Shown here piece by piece: positions 12,053 through 21,355 of a stretch of DNA of 64,000 nucleotides. Position 1 is the first letter of the stretch; each line of letters begins with the position of its first letter. This stretch comes from Puccinia triticina. Its lineage: Eukaryota > Basidiomycota > Pucciniomycetes > Pucciniales > Pucciniaceae. Both the position numbers and the translations under genes were made by a program. A model generated the notes under the pieces. That model had not been told where the DNA came from and searched no databases. It saw only the letters and a list, made by a program, of their open reading frames with translations. The stretch is taken from positions 3,810,501 through 3,874,500 of the forward strand of contig NC_070574.1 in assembly GCF_026914185.1 (NCBI RefSeq), written 5' to 3'.

Positions 12053-12788
12053 CTAGGCGTGATTCTCACACCAAACAAATTTGGTGGAAAGAAATTGTGA
12101 ACAAATTTTAGGACAACACTTGAGTGACCAGGTGGTGTACCTTAATTTTGGAATAACTGAATTATTTTATTCCTTGTTAGATTGTAGTTACAAATTATCT
12201 ACAGAGGAAACCAGAATTGAGAGTATAAAGGATAAGTACCTCAAGGAAGGGCAAGGGATGCCTAAGGGCTGGAGTGGGAGGTAGCTGATGGGATAAGGAT
12301 TTGCGCTTGTGCTGTTGGAGTTTGTCTTCTTTTAGTTGGGAATAACCAAGTTATCTTAAGACTTTTGTTTTCTCCTGTCGGAACAATTCTGCTAATTCTT
12401 GAGCTGTGATGCAAACAATGTATGTCTTTGTCAGATCGGCTGGCTTTTCTTGGCTGTCTTTTAATTTTTGGGACCATGAGCTTCTCTGAAACTTACAGTT
12501 ATCTGAGGTTTCTGCAATTCTGCTGAGCAGCTTGTCTCTGGTCTTGGAACCAATTTGCGCCACAAGGTTTGGTGTTCTGGGGTCTGTTTTTATGGTCTGT
12601 TCTATGGAGAGGAAGATAGAGTCTGGAGTCTGGGGTTCTGGGGTTCTGGATCCAAGATGGTAGATTGCAGGATGAGGAAGAGGCTTGGATCTCCAGCCTC
12701 TCAAACCTTGAGTATGGTCCGTGACATGTACGTGTAGTCTATGTACATGTGAGTCTGGGCTGCGGAGCCCGCGCTATGGCTCATAACA
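12053..12788 (-). repeat. LTR, minus-strand copy (solo LTR candidate)
   Basis: Read on the minus strand it begins TGTTATGAGCC at 12788. Its first ~200 bp match the LTR fragment at 1487-1690. It continues about 530 bp further, possibly to a CA end near 12053; this end is tentative because I could not find a matching 5-bp target duplication. No internal retrotransposon coding lies on either side, so this may be a solo LTR. The right flank on the plus strand is GAGTTCTTTC. Confidence 0.6.
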
Positions 12789-12908
12789 GAGTTCTTTCCC
12801 ATCAAGTCTCCCCTTTCCCCTTTCTTTTTAGTTGTACTTACAGAGAGAATCCTGGACCATTATTTTCTCTTCCAAATTGTCAGCATATTTGACTGGGCTC
12901 AAGTCATC

Positions 12909-13057
12909 CTTGTTTAACTTGGATGCACTCAACCAATTTAAAATGGGTTGATCTCAACCAATGAAAATGAACCCAAGGGGGTACCTTTGATTTACATTTC
13001 ATCAGTTGAGATCAACCAAGTTTAACTTGGTTAAGTGCATCCCAGTTTAACTGGGAT
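12909..13057. repeat. Foldback element, ~65-bp arms
   Basis: The left arm from 12909 (TGTTTAACTTGGATGCACTC...) and right arm ending near 13057 (...AAGTGCATCCCAGTTTAACT) are inverted complements over about 65 bp, including a GGTTGATCTCAACC core that is itself palindromic. Size and structure fit a MITE. Confidence 0.75.
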
Positions 13058-13059
13058 AA

Positions 13060-13850
13060 TGTCAGTCTCAGACCAGGCAATTTTTCTGGCAGTGCCAATG
13101 TGGTGTTCACACCGGAAGTCAGGATCATGGGTGCTTCATTATGTCAGAGGGCACAGCAATATATTCAAGGTTAACTTCTGCCTTGTGATTTAGGTGGGGG
13201 TTGGTCTGCAAGCAACACTGGAACCATTATGCTAGATGTATTTTTAGTGCCATGTAGCATATTTATATCACCATTAAATTTTCATGTATTGGTGGTAAAA
13301 TAGGGTAGTTCACAATTGTAATTTACAAAACTTTGGGGCACATTTTGAGGTGTTTATGAACATTTTTTAAAAAATTGATAAATTGCACTGGTTGATCAGT
13401 ATATTAACCTGCTGCTGTCCATTTTCCCAAAATTTTAAAATTTTGTTCAGAAAGGCCTTAAATTTGGCTCCAAAGTTTAGTAAAATTCAATTGTGAACCC
13501 CCCTAATGAGTATTGAGTAAATAAAGTACACCAAGCCAATAAAAAAATAAAACACAAATTAATTATTATACTGTAGTTTAGCGCATAGAACTGTTAGTGC
13601 CCATTAGTGTGGCCTATGGCAACATACCCACTAATGGCATTGTGCCAGGAACTACACATCACAAACTAGCTGCAGGTAGCACCTGCTACTGCTAGTCTAG
13701 AAAGAGTGAAAACAGTATGGTTTATAGCTAGACAATAGGTTTCAACAAAAAGAGACTGTAGACAAGATTATGACTATCACAACTTATGCAAAACACACGA
13801 GCAATGGCTATGAGCATAAACTACCGTCCAACATCACAAAATACAGCTCA
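13060..13850. other. AT-rich intergenic, 3' side of the RING gene
   Basis: No gene recognised. A short inverted pair CCATTAGTG/CACTAATGG lies near 13600-13640. The stretch precedes the stop codon of the minus-strand RING-H2 gene. Confidence 0.4.
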
Positions 13851-13853
13851 TAG

Positions 13854-15170
13854 TCATAAATCTTTCAGATGAAACATGATTATCACAAAACCAATGATAA
13901 GCGTGGCTGTGGCAATGACCGGGCCGGGTGAAGTGAAGCAAGAGGGGCAGTGAAAATTTAAGCGGGGCGCTGGATCACGAAAATATTCGCGGGTCGAGTA
14001 GTGAAGAACTTCAAATTCGTGAACTCGATCTGCCAAATATGACCGTTCCGAAGGAAAAAGCTGGTGCCTACATGTCGGACAGGTGTCTCCGTGTAATGCT
14101 CGCCACGGTCCAATACACCTGAGATGGAAAGTGTGTCCACATGTTGGCCAAGATGATATTTCGTTCTTTGGATCATTTCTTTCATCATTGTTTGGATCAT
14201 TTCTCGGATCATCGCTCGAGTCACAGCTCGGTACATCGGTTGGACCATTGTTCGGATTAATTTTCGGGTTTTCTTTCTGATCATCGACCAGCGCCTCAAG
14301 GCAAATCGCACATTCTGCTGAATATTCTTTTCCCTCAATCGGTATTTCTATCTGTTGATTCTCGATTATAATAGTCTGCGAATGAGGCGGGGAACCGCTA
14401 GAATGAACTTTCTCATTGAGCATGTCTTTACGAGGATAAGAATCCATTCCTGAGACCGAGTTCACGCTCGAGGTTGCTTCACCGTGTCCTCTTTCCCCTG
14501 GTCTATCATTAGTTACTATTTTCTCCAACCTGACCTGTTCCGGCTGTAAAAACCACATATGAATGATGGTTAGGTTTTGAAAAATCACTCAGAAATTGAG
14601 CCTGCTTTGGCAGATGAGAAATGAGAAACGTTTTCAACTTGACAAACTTGATGATTCGAGTGTAACGCCGAGTCTCCAGCTCCACCAGATTGGGATGTGT
14701 CCTTTGAAGTTGATGCAAGACAGGTGGGAATACAAGCTGATTCATCGCCGTTGCTTGTCCGATGGTGTCTTGGGGCCGATGTCAACTCATGCATCACAGT
14801 CATCCGATCCTTTCCTCCTAACTCTAGCGGAGTCGCTGGCTTCTCATTCAAGACCACCACCGCAACAAGGGCGTGCCGGTCCACGATCTACTGATGATCA
14901 AGAACACAGAGATTACTTGGTGAGCTTCATTCGTACTCTCCCGGAGCTTCGATCGTCTCGTAGGAAGGTATAACAACCTACACATGTCACGAATACTAGA
15001 AGAATCAAAAACTTGGTAAAGGTTGGGAAAAGGTTGGTCATCGGAATGCAATATTGATTGTTCAATTGTCGGATTGTCATCCTCGAGGCGGATGAGAAGG
15101 GAGAGAGAGGATGACGGCTTCCGCTGGATGATTCTTCTTCCCTTTGGAGTGCTTCCAAATATGTACACAT
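13854..15170 (-). CDS. Membrane-anchored RING-H2 E3 ubiquitin ligase
   Basis: Predicted 387-aa protein from exons 15170-14937, 14887-14648 and 14543-13854 (1,164 nt, in frame). The C-terminal half holds a RING-H2 finger, expected to bind zinc and recruit a ubiquitin E2. The ligands are CAIC, then CGHTFHLRC (Cys, His, His, Cys), then CPTC. An unusual ~50-residue Asn/Asp/Pro-rich insert separates the first Cys pair from the rest. A hydrophobic segment near residue 60 (KFLILLVFVTCVGCY) and another at the very C-terminus (VIATATLIIGFVIIMF) suggest membrane anchoring. Introns are short; the second has a good CTAAC branch point and a TTTTTACAG acceptor, but its donor (GTTTGT, or GTTGAA six bases downstream) is weak. 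The RING exon is secure; inclusion of exon 1 is an inference. Substrate is unknown. Confidence 0.65.
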
Positions 15171-15450
15171 AATTCAAATAGTTTCAGGCACCAAAGGGCA
15201 CCAATTATTATTATTTTTGAAACTGTTTCCAAACTTTTTTGAGTTCAGAATCTCTCAAGCTCGTGTTGCAGAAACAAGCTAACTTAGCTAATTCCCTCGG
15301 CGTCCCCCCTCCAATAGAGGGACTTGGTTAAATTAGACAAACAAGCCCAAATAAGTTTCAAAACAGCCTAAAAAAAGTAACGACAAACCCGCTATGTACG
15401 CGGGAAAACTGGTTTGGGAAAACTGGTTTTTATGGCAAGATTAGCGGGGC

Positions 15451-15661
15451 AGTGGAGGACTTCCCGTTCATTTAGAGAGCTCTAGATGGCTCTCTAAATC
15501 CTAAATTAACACAGCTATCAGATGCAGACCCATGACCGGTGCACATGAAAATGATGAATCCCAGGGTCAGGAAAACATTTTCCTTTTGACCAAAAATCAA
15601 CAACTATTAGTTGGTGTAAATTGAAATCTGTGGGGGCTACAGACCTGCCCGGAAGTCCTCC
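15451..15661. repeat. Short TIR element (MITE-like), ~210 bp
   Basis: Begins AGTGGAGGACTTCCCG and ends CCCGGAAGTCCTCC, imperfect inverted termini of about 13 bp. The ends resemble those of the MITE copies at 6751 and 19097 (consensus GGAAGTCNTCC), so this may be a related family with a different interior. A stray terminus AGGAGGACTTCCCAT also occurs at 9967. Confidence 0.55.
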
Positions 15662-15933
15662 TTTTCCCCCATACCCTAACCTTTCCGTCATTGGGCCTAC
15701 CAACTTGCAGTTTACATCTTTTGATTCTACTGCTTCTGTAGAGACCAAAAATGTACAGTACACATCCCTAAGGTCATGTTTAACCGAATATCTTAGCGGT
15801 CCAAGTTGAAAAGGCATTTTACGGGCGCGGGGTAAGAGAAAGAAGGGTTAGGACATTGTAAAGACAATATTAATACGTTGAATTGGATGTGCGCAAGTGG
15901 AAAAACAGAAAGAGACAAAGTGTATGGATTCTT

Positions 15934-17208
15934 TTATTTTTTGGTCACTTTGGACTGCTCTAGTTCGACGATCGCCCCCATCTCTTCTTGTTCTTGCGCC
16001 CCATCCTCCATCTCGATTTCGTCATCACTCGCGCCATCATCGGTATCTTTCTGTTGGTCGGATTTCTTTTTGCCCTGTCTATCTTTCTTAAGACCTTTCA
16101 TCTTCCTGCTTTGAAGCTTGTCGAGTTCTTGCTGACCAACATGGATTTTACCGACTTTGTCGCCCATTTCATCGATGTCTACATTCTTATTTCCCTGTGC
16201 CTTCTTGTTTTCGCCCGCCGGTTTCTTCGGTAGATGCCGTTGTAGGGCTAGTTTGAGTAAGTCCTCAGATGGCGCTTGGGCTCGTCGAAGCCTGAAATCA
16301 AACGATGGACCATGGGGCAGGAGCTCGACCCGGGGTTCACGCTGACCGGATTTGAGAAGCTGGACGAGGTAAGTTCTGAAGTGGACTAGCGGGAGCCCTT
16401 CAACATTGTCGGTTAGATTAGGCTGAGATGAGTCGACGAGTGAAACTGGTTTGGGAGTCTTGCGTTTGGCTGTTTCGTTGAGAGTTTCAGTTGAAGTGGG
16501 AAGTGTGGATGGGGCGACGTTCAGAAGTGAGGTTGTGGTTCCCGGTTGGTCTAATTCGCCCACGCTTACAGAAATCACATACTGTAGACCGTGGACAAGA
16601 TCGATTGAATGGATCTCTTGACCCCTGAAGAAATCTAGCAACATTGATTTGAATTGTTTGTATCTTTCATTTGAATCCCAGAGGGTACCGACAAAATGAA
16701 ACAGCGGGATCAGGCCGGGTGATGTTTTCGGTCCTTTGATATCAGCCAAGGACACTGCGCCTTCGATTCCGACTTCGACCATATCCAGAACTTCGTGGTC
16801 GAACATCCTAACGAACGTCAAGTTATCCGGGCGTTTCTTGCTATCACTGCCTATTAGAAATAAGCTCGCATCGTTTTTGACCGACCAGAACTGTAGGCTA
16901 CTCGGATCCTCAAAGGGGTGAATGAGATTGCGCTTGGCGAATTGGATCGAATGTGCTGATGATCTCAGCTGATGCAGTTCGCTGAGGGCGATCCTAACCC
17001 TTTCGGATGTTTGGGTTGATTTGACGAATATTGATATTTTCGCATCTTCGACTAGCTTCGGTTCTCGAGCCTGAAGTGCTCTTTTGGAGCGCGCGTTCTT
17101 CGGTTTTCTGGTAAAGAGGACTCATTATTATTCAGTTCATCCCGTTTTCACTCGAGCTGATGCTGCTGTATTATTGCGGAGCGGGAAAGCTTACACAATC
17201 CGTTGCAT
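15934..17208 (-). CDS. RPF2: Ribosome production factor 2 (Brix domain)
   Basis: Predicted 395 aa from exons 17208-17195 and 17107-15934 (1,188 nt, in frame). Rpf2 with Rrs1 recruits the 5S RNP (5S rRNA, uL18, uL5) to 90S/pre-60S particles in the nucleolus. The N-terminus reads MQRIVKPKNARSKRALQAREPK, matching the family start. The Brix domain follows with KRNLIHPFEDPSSLQFW, LFLIGSDSKKRPDNLTFVRMFD and LDFFRGQEI. The later VHFRTYLVQLLKSG, PSFDFRLRRAQ and QELDKLQSRKMKGLKK are also family hallmarks. A low-complexity Ser/Thr-rich insert splits the Brix domain (about residues 215-265), and the tail is Lys- then Glu/Asp-rich. The first exon is only 14 nt; phase and the restored VKPK motif support it. 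It is divergent from the gene at 17677. Confidence 0.95.
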
Positions 17209-17676
17209 CTCGGGAGTATTATCGTATGTGCAAAGTCGAAGGTTGATGTGAGTGCTTAGGGGTTGAGCGCGGCTGGAGGGTTCTTGCAGGGTTGAGTCAG
17301 GTGACTTGTGGGTCTTGGCTGACACGAATTACATATGCATAGAGTACATTATGCATGGATGCGACTCCAAATGTCACGACTGGCAGCTAGCATCAGAGCC
17401 AGATTTCACAGGCGAGCACCCCGAAGACCCGTGTTATGTAAGCACGGGCTTACACTGAACAGGCCCGATGTCAACCACACTCGTGGCACAGGTCGACTGT
17501 CGTCATGCCTCAGAGTCAGCCAGAACTCCAGGAGGGGCCTGCACGTCGCAACCGGGTCGAACCACCACGACTTGGCACGAGCCTACCCAACGCATACAGC
17601 CCCATCGGAACAAGCACACCTTCATCTGATTTCCGCCACTACAAATAATCGCACAGTTCCAACACGAAAACAAAAA
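17209..17676. promoter_or_regulatory. Divergent promoter region, RPF2 and membrane protein
   Basis: 468 bp lie between the RPF2 start (minus) and the preferred start of the next gene (plus). No TATA box or other motif can be named with confidence. Part of it (from 17335) is open in the frame of the downstream gene and may instead be coding. Confidence 0.35.
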
Positions 17677-18486
17677 ATGCCCACAGACCTTAGGAAACGG
17701 AAACCCGAATCAAGCGCCCTGCCGAGTACGGTCTTGAATCCTAGGCCCAAGCCAAACGAAGTTGGACATGCGGCGTCGAACCGGCAGAAACCAACGATAG
17801 CACCGACGGTCTTCATGCTGCTCATCGTCGGATTGATGTTCGCGCTATTCCCGATATTCTATTACACTCAAGTGATGATCCCCGATCCCGAATCGAAAAC
17901 AATCCTCTCTAACTTCAGGAATAAAGGCAACACCATCCTCAACGCTCTTGGACATACTTCTTCTGCCGGCGACGGTCGTATCCCTTTCAACGCTGAACAC
18001 AAATCCCAGCCTCCAATCCAACCGGCTGCCCAAACAAATCATAACGTTGGAATGGCTGCACCTGCCGAAAAAGCGGGTCACTCAACCGAGACAGGAACGA
18101 TGTCCGCAATCCCAGATTCTACAACGACGACGACTACGACCACCCAGAGAGAGACAAAAGGAGATAAGAAAACGCTGAGCCCAGAGGAACAGAAGAAGCT
18201 AGATGAAGAGCTTGGATTATTTTGGGAAGCCTCTAGCCGATACCGACGGGAAGCGCAGAAACAGAAAGCGGGGCAATACTCCTTACAAGGCGATGGAACG
18301 TCGGCATCCAAAGAAGAAGAAGCACCCTTGCTCGATCTGCTACCCGACGCCGATCCGGATGCCAAAGAAGGCCTCACCCCCGAGTTCTGGGACGCTATCA
18401 AGGACCAGTTTAGTGCTGATGACTTGACTGTGGTTCTGAACGATATGCGTCGTACGGAACAAGCCGCTCAAGCTAAAACCCATTGA
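17677..18486 (+). CDS. Single-pass membrane protein of unknown function
   Basis: Predicted 269-aa protein beginning MPTDLRKRKP at 17677. The frame is open back to an ATG at 17335 (383 aa). The extra 114 residues are Arg- and His-rich, with no acidic residues in the first ~40, and could be a mitochondrial presequence or simply 5'-UTR. I prefer 17677 because its AAAAAATGC context and the basic, hydrophilic N-terminus look like a normal start. One transmembrane helix is clear (FMLLIVGLMFALFPIFYY, about residues 45-62). The rest is a hydrophilic lumenal or cytosolic tail with a Thr run (eight Thr) and a Lys/Glu-rich segment (LSPEEQKKLDEELGLFW) that may be helical. No introns. I do not recognise the family. 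Confidence 0.6.
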   Translation: MPTDLRKRKPESSALPSTVLNPRPKPNEVGHAASNRQKPTIAPTVFMLLIVGLMFALFPIFYYTQVMIPDPESKTILSNFRNKGNTILNALGHTSSAGDGRIPFNAEHKSQPPIQPAAQTNHNVGMAAPAEKAGHSTETGTMSAIPDSTTTTTTTTQRETKGDKKTLSPEEQKKLDEELGLFWEASSRYRREAQKQKAGQYSLQGDGTSASKEEEAPLLDLLPDADPDAKEGLTPEFWDAIKDQFSADDLTVVLNDMRRTEQAAQAKTH

Positions 18487-19505
18487 AATCTTCCTCAGTT
18501 TCCTCCTTCTCTTCCCCTTTTCTTCGTTTTATTGCTATCCGTTATATCTTTCCATCACCTCCCTCTGGTTTTCTCTGATTGCTTTTTTTCTCTGTTCCCT
18601 CCCCTATTAGCATATCTTTTGTTTTTGTTGGACGTCTTTAAAAAAGTGCCTTGCTAAAAAATGCTGGTTTTCCGTGTTTACACGCGGCTTTCCGCGCTCT
18701 GACGCGGTTTTTTATTTTGTGAGGTTTGCGGCCAGCTGGAGGTGCTCCTCGCAGCTTGCTGTCATTTCCCAGTGAGCTGGTTTGTCCCAGGTCAACATGA
18801 CACCCGGGCACCAACATCCATGCGAGTCAGAGTTATCAACAGCGGAGAGTTGGGGATGGAATATATACATTCAAGAACACATGGGGATTCCTCTCTTCTT
18901 ACGGACCATACGATGTACTGACAGGTCATTAGTTTTATAGGCTCTGTTACTTATTTACCTTGGATAGGAGAAACGTTTCATGATGTTGCACAAGCCTTTG
19001 GGGAGGCATGCACGCCTGTGCATGGATTTCATGAGGCCTGCTTTTAGAAAAATTGAAGCCTACATTTAGCTGGCCGCTATAGGATAAAATATCAAGACTG
19101 GATGACATATCAAATCTGGGACCCTTGCAGATGTTGACTTAGATCCAAAAAGTCTAGATTTTTCCAGAGAAATCTACCTTTCGGCTTCTGGGAGGCCTGC
19201 AAATTTTGACGGGAAGTCATCCACTCTTCTTCAGCCTCAAAGACCTTCAAATTTGCATTGACATGCGTTTCTTACTAACATTTCAGTAAAAACATTCAGG
19301 AAGAACAATGGTAAGGGCCACGTTGAAGCTTCCAACACATCAATTAAATAATAAAAGTTCTACATTGTTCATCAAGACTATGAGCTTGGTTTGATTGATA
19401 CTTCTGATGTGTAGTTTGTCCGTAGCACAAGTGCAAGCTTTGTACCAAAAACCAATCGCCTTGACTTCGATCGGGTCGTACATGTTGCGCCGATGTTTGT
19501 CTTTC
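18487..19505. other. Intergenic with a MITE copy
   Basis: Pyrimidine-rich 3' flank (18487-18640) likely holds the terminator of the membrane-protein gene. Short inverted GCGGCTTTCCGCG-type words occur near 18680-18705. A MITE is listed separately at 19097-19225. No gene is recognised. Confidence 0.45.
19097..19225. repeat. Palindromic MITE, copy B
   Basis: 129-bp element starting ACTGGATGAC and ending GACGGGAAGTCATCCACT, with an internal hairpin around AAAAAGTCTAGATTTTT. In inverted orientation it aligns along its whole length with 6751-6892. No open frame; non-autonomous. Confidence 0.8.
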
Positions 19506-20874
19506 TCAGATAAGCGTAACGGACCAGTAAAGGCGTTGCATGGAATCACAGCCTGGGAAGAGTGGGAGGAGATGGGTTTCTGGGCCAACGTCGACGAGCT
19601 GGGAAACCACATTCACTTTTCGAGGGGCAAAGACCGAGTCCCACAACTCTTTCCACGTCTTGTTTTTGTGGATGCAGTAGAAGGAGAATCAAAACTACGG
19701 TCAGCCCCTTGATGCTCAGGTATCCAGAATTGCAGCCAGATTGTAGGTTAACGGGGCTTACTTCGGGAGAGTGAACATACATCCTTCGTTTTCGGAGATG
19801 AAGAATGAGTTATTTAATGATTTAATATCCAACTGGTAGTGTTCAGGTCGAGCTGGGGAAATGTACGAACTTGTGACTCTCGAGTCCTTTTTTGACACCC
19901 CCAATGTGCATGCCAAATATGGAGCTGCCGACTTCATCGGACAGTAGCAAAGCGCAGCGCTCGGCCAATTGCCTCTGACCGGCTTCATCGAAGAAGTGGA
20001 AGAGTTGATTCAAGGTTATGAATCTGGCTGCCCCCTTCAAAGGGTTAAGGTCTTTCAATGCATGAAGATTGATTTTTGCTGGGTCGACCTTAGCGGTACT
20101 CGTGACATCCAAGACTTCGGATTCGAGGACGTTTCCCAAGAAGTACGGGATCGGGCGGTCAGAATCTCTGAACAGCTTATACCCCAACGGTTTCCACTCT
20201 AGAGAAGATCAAAGGGGTATTTGGCGCTCAGTTCTTTCCATGGATCACCTTTTCATGATAGAGAACATACCGCTAGCGATGTCCACGCCAATAACATCGT
20301 CACGGTTCCATCCGTAGTAGATGGTCTGCCTCAAATCCGTCCCCACTAAAGAAACGGCGAGATTCAATCACAAGTCAGTCATCAGTTATCAACGTGAGTA
20401 ACAGTGAGTTACTTACTACAAGCCCCGATGTCAAGGAAAATCTTGCGGGTGCTTGACTTCTTTTCTATTTCTTTGCGCACGTTGTGATAAAAGGGGTGAC
20501 GGGCTATCATACCCTGCAAGAAATAAAAACCTGTTTCAAGCAATCAAGTATATATGCAAATATAAGCCTCTGCAATTTTGGTAAATGATTTCTGAAAGGC
20601 GCAAGTTCAACTCACACAAGATGCATGGAAAGGGGAAAGCCTTGCAACCTTCCGCTCGAATCTCAAGTATGTGAGCTTTCAATTTCTCAGGATCTTGGAT
20701 GCCAGTTGCTGCTTTGTAAAAAGTTAACTGCCCGCTCATGAGGGGATCGTCGAGCGGATAAGGTGCTTCGATTCCCTTCTCAGAAACTGGCATTTGGGCC
20801 ATTGCGGGGCCGAACTGGTTCCCTCCGACCATCGCTTTCTCTTGGTTCTTTGAGTTTCCGTTGGATTTCGACAT
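19506..20874 (-). CDS. SAM-dependent methyltransferase (class I)
   Basis: Predicted 307 aa from six exons: 20874-20616, 20503-20417, 20345-20271, 20198-19871, 19783-19762 and 19658-19506 (924 nt, in frame). Motif I, the SAM-binding glycine-rich loop, is FLDIGACMGTDLRQ, followed by a motif II-like DDVIGVDIAS. The N-terminal YPLDDPLMSGQ and PFPCIL, the central LNQLFHFFDEAGQRQLAERC and the C-terminal HSPETWKELWDSVF and LYWSVTLI match the fungal methyltransferase group that includes terpenoid-biosynthesis O-methyltransferases (AusD/Trt5-like). No signal peptide, so probably cytosolic. Substrate is unknown, and no biosynthetic cluster surrounds it. Exon 5 is only 22 nt and restores the conserved HSPE motif. 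The intron 1 acceptor must be the GATAG after the more obvious TTGCAG to keep frame. Confidence 0.88.
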
Positions 20875-21355
20875 GATGATGAGGGTCGAAGTGTATCACT
20901 GAGTGATTCTAGCGGGACTGTATATGCTTGATATCAAGGAGGTTTGAATAATGGTTGTGATGATGAATTCTGGTCTGGATTGGGGCGCTTATAAAGTCTC
21001 AGACGAGTCAGTGAAGCCTCTCAGTATCTCCACCTGCCTACCTACTCCTGCCTACTCTGGCTGTTGTGCAAGTGGGATGTGTGTGAGGGCGGTACCATGC
21101 CAGGGGAATGAGAAGGGCATCAAGCAAGAAAGATGCAATGTTTCCACATTCGGCATGCCTTGGTGTACTTGGTTTCTTGGCTCAAAAGGTCAAAAAGGCA
21201 AGAACATTATGAACGGTCCTCCTCTGGCTGAATAGTACTCCTCTACAAACGATCAAGTGAAGGTATGTCGGCCGAGGTCGGCGGCTCCTGGCTGCGAGGC
21301 ACAGGGGCGTGGCCAAGCAGAAAATGAAATGCTTGGACGAAAACTTGCTTGCTGC
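20875..21355. other. Promoter side of the methyltransferase gene
   Basis: No gene is recognised. A weak 94-codon frame (20951-21235) has no family hallmark and lies in the presumed 5' flank of the minus-strand methyltransferase. Confidence 0.4.

Noticed and set aside
20504..20615. Apparent frameshift between exons 1 and 2 of the methyltransferase
   Set aside because: Using the GATAG acceptor at 20505-20504 instead of TTGCAG keeps the frame and gives PCILSRHPFY.
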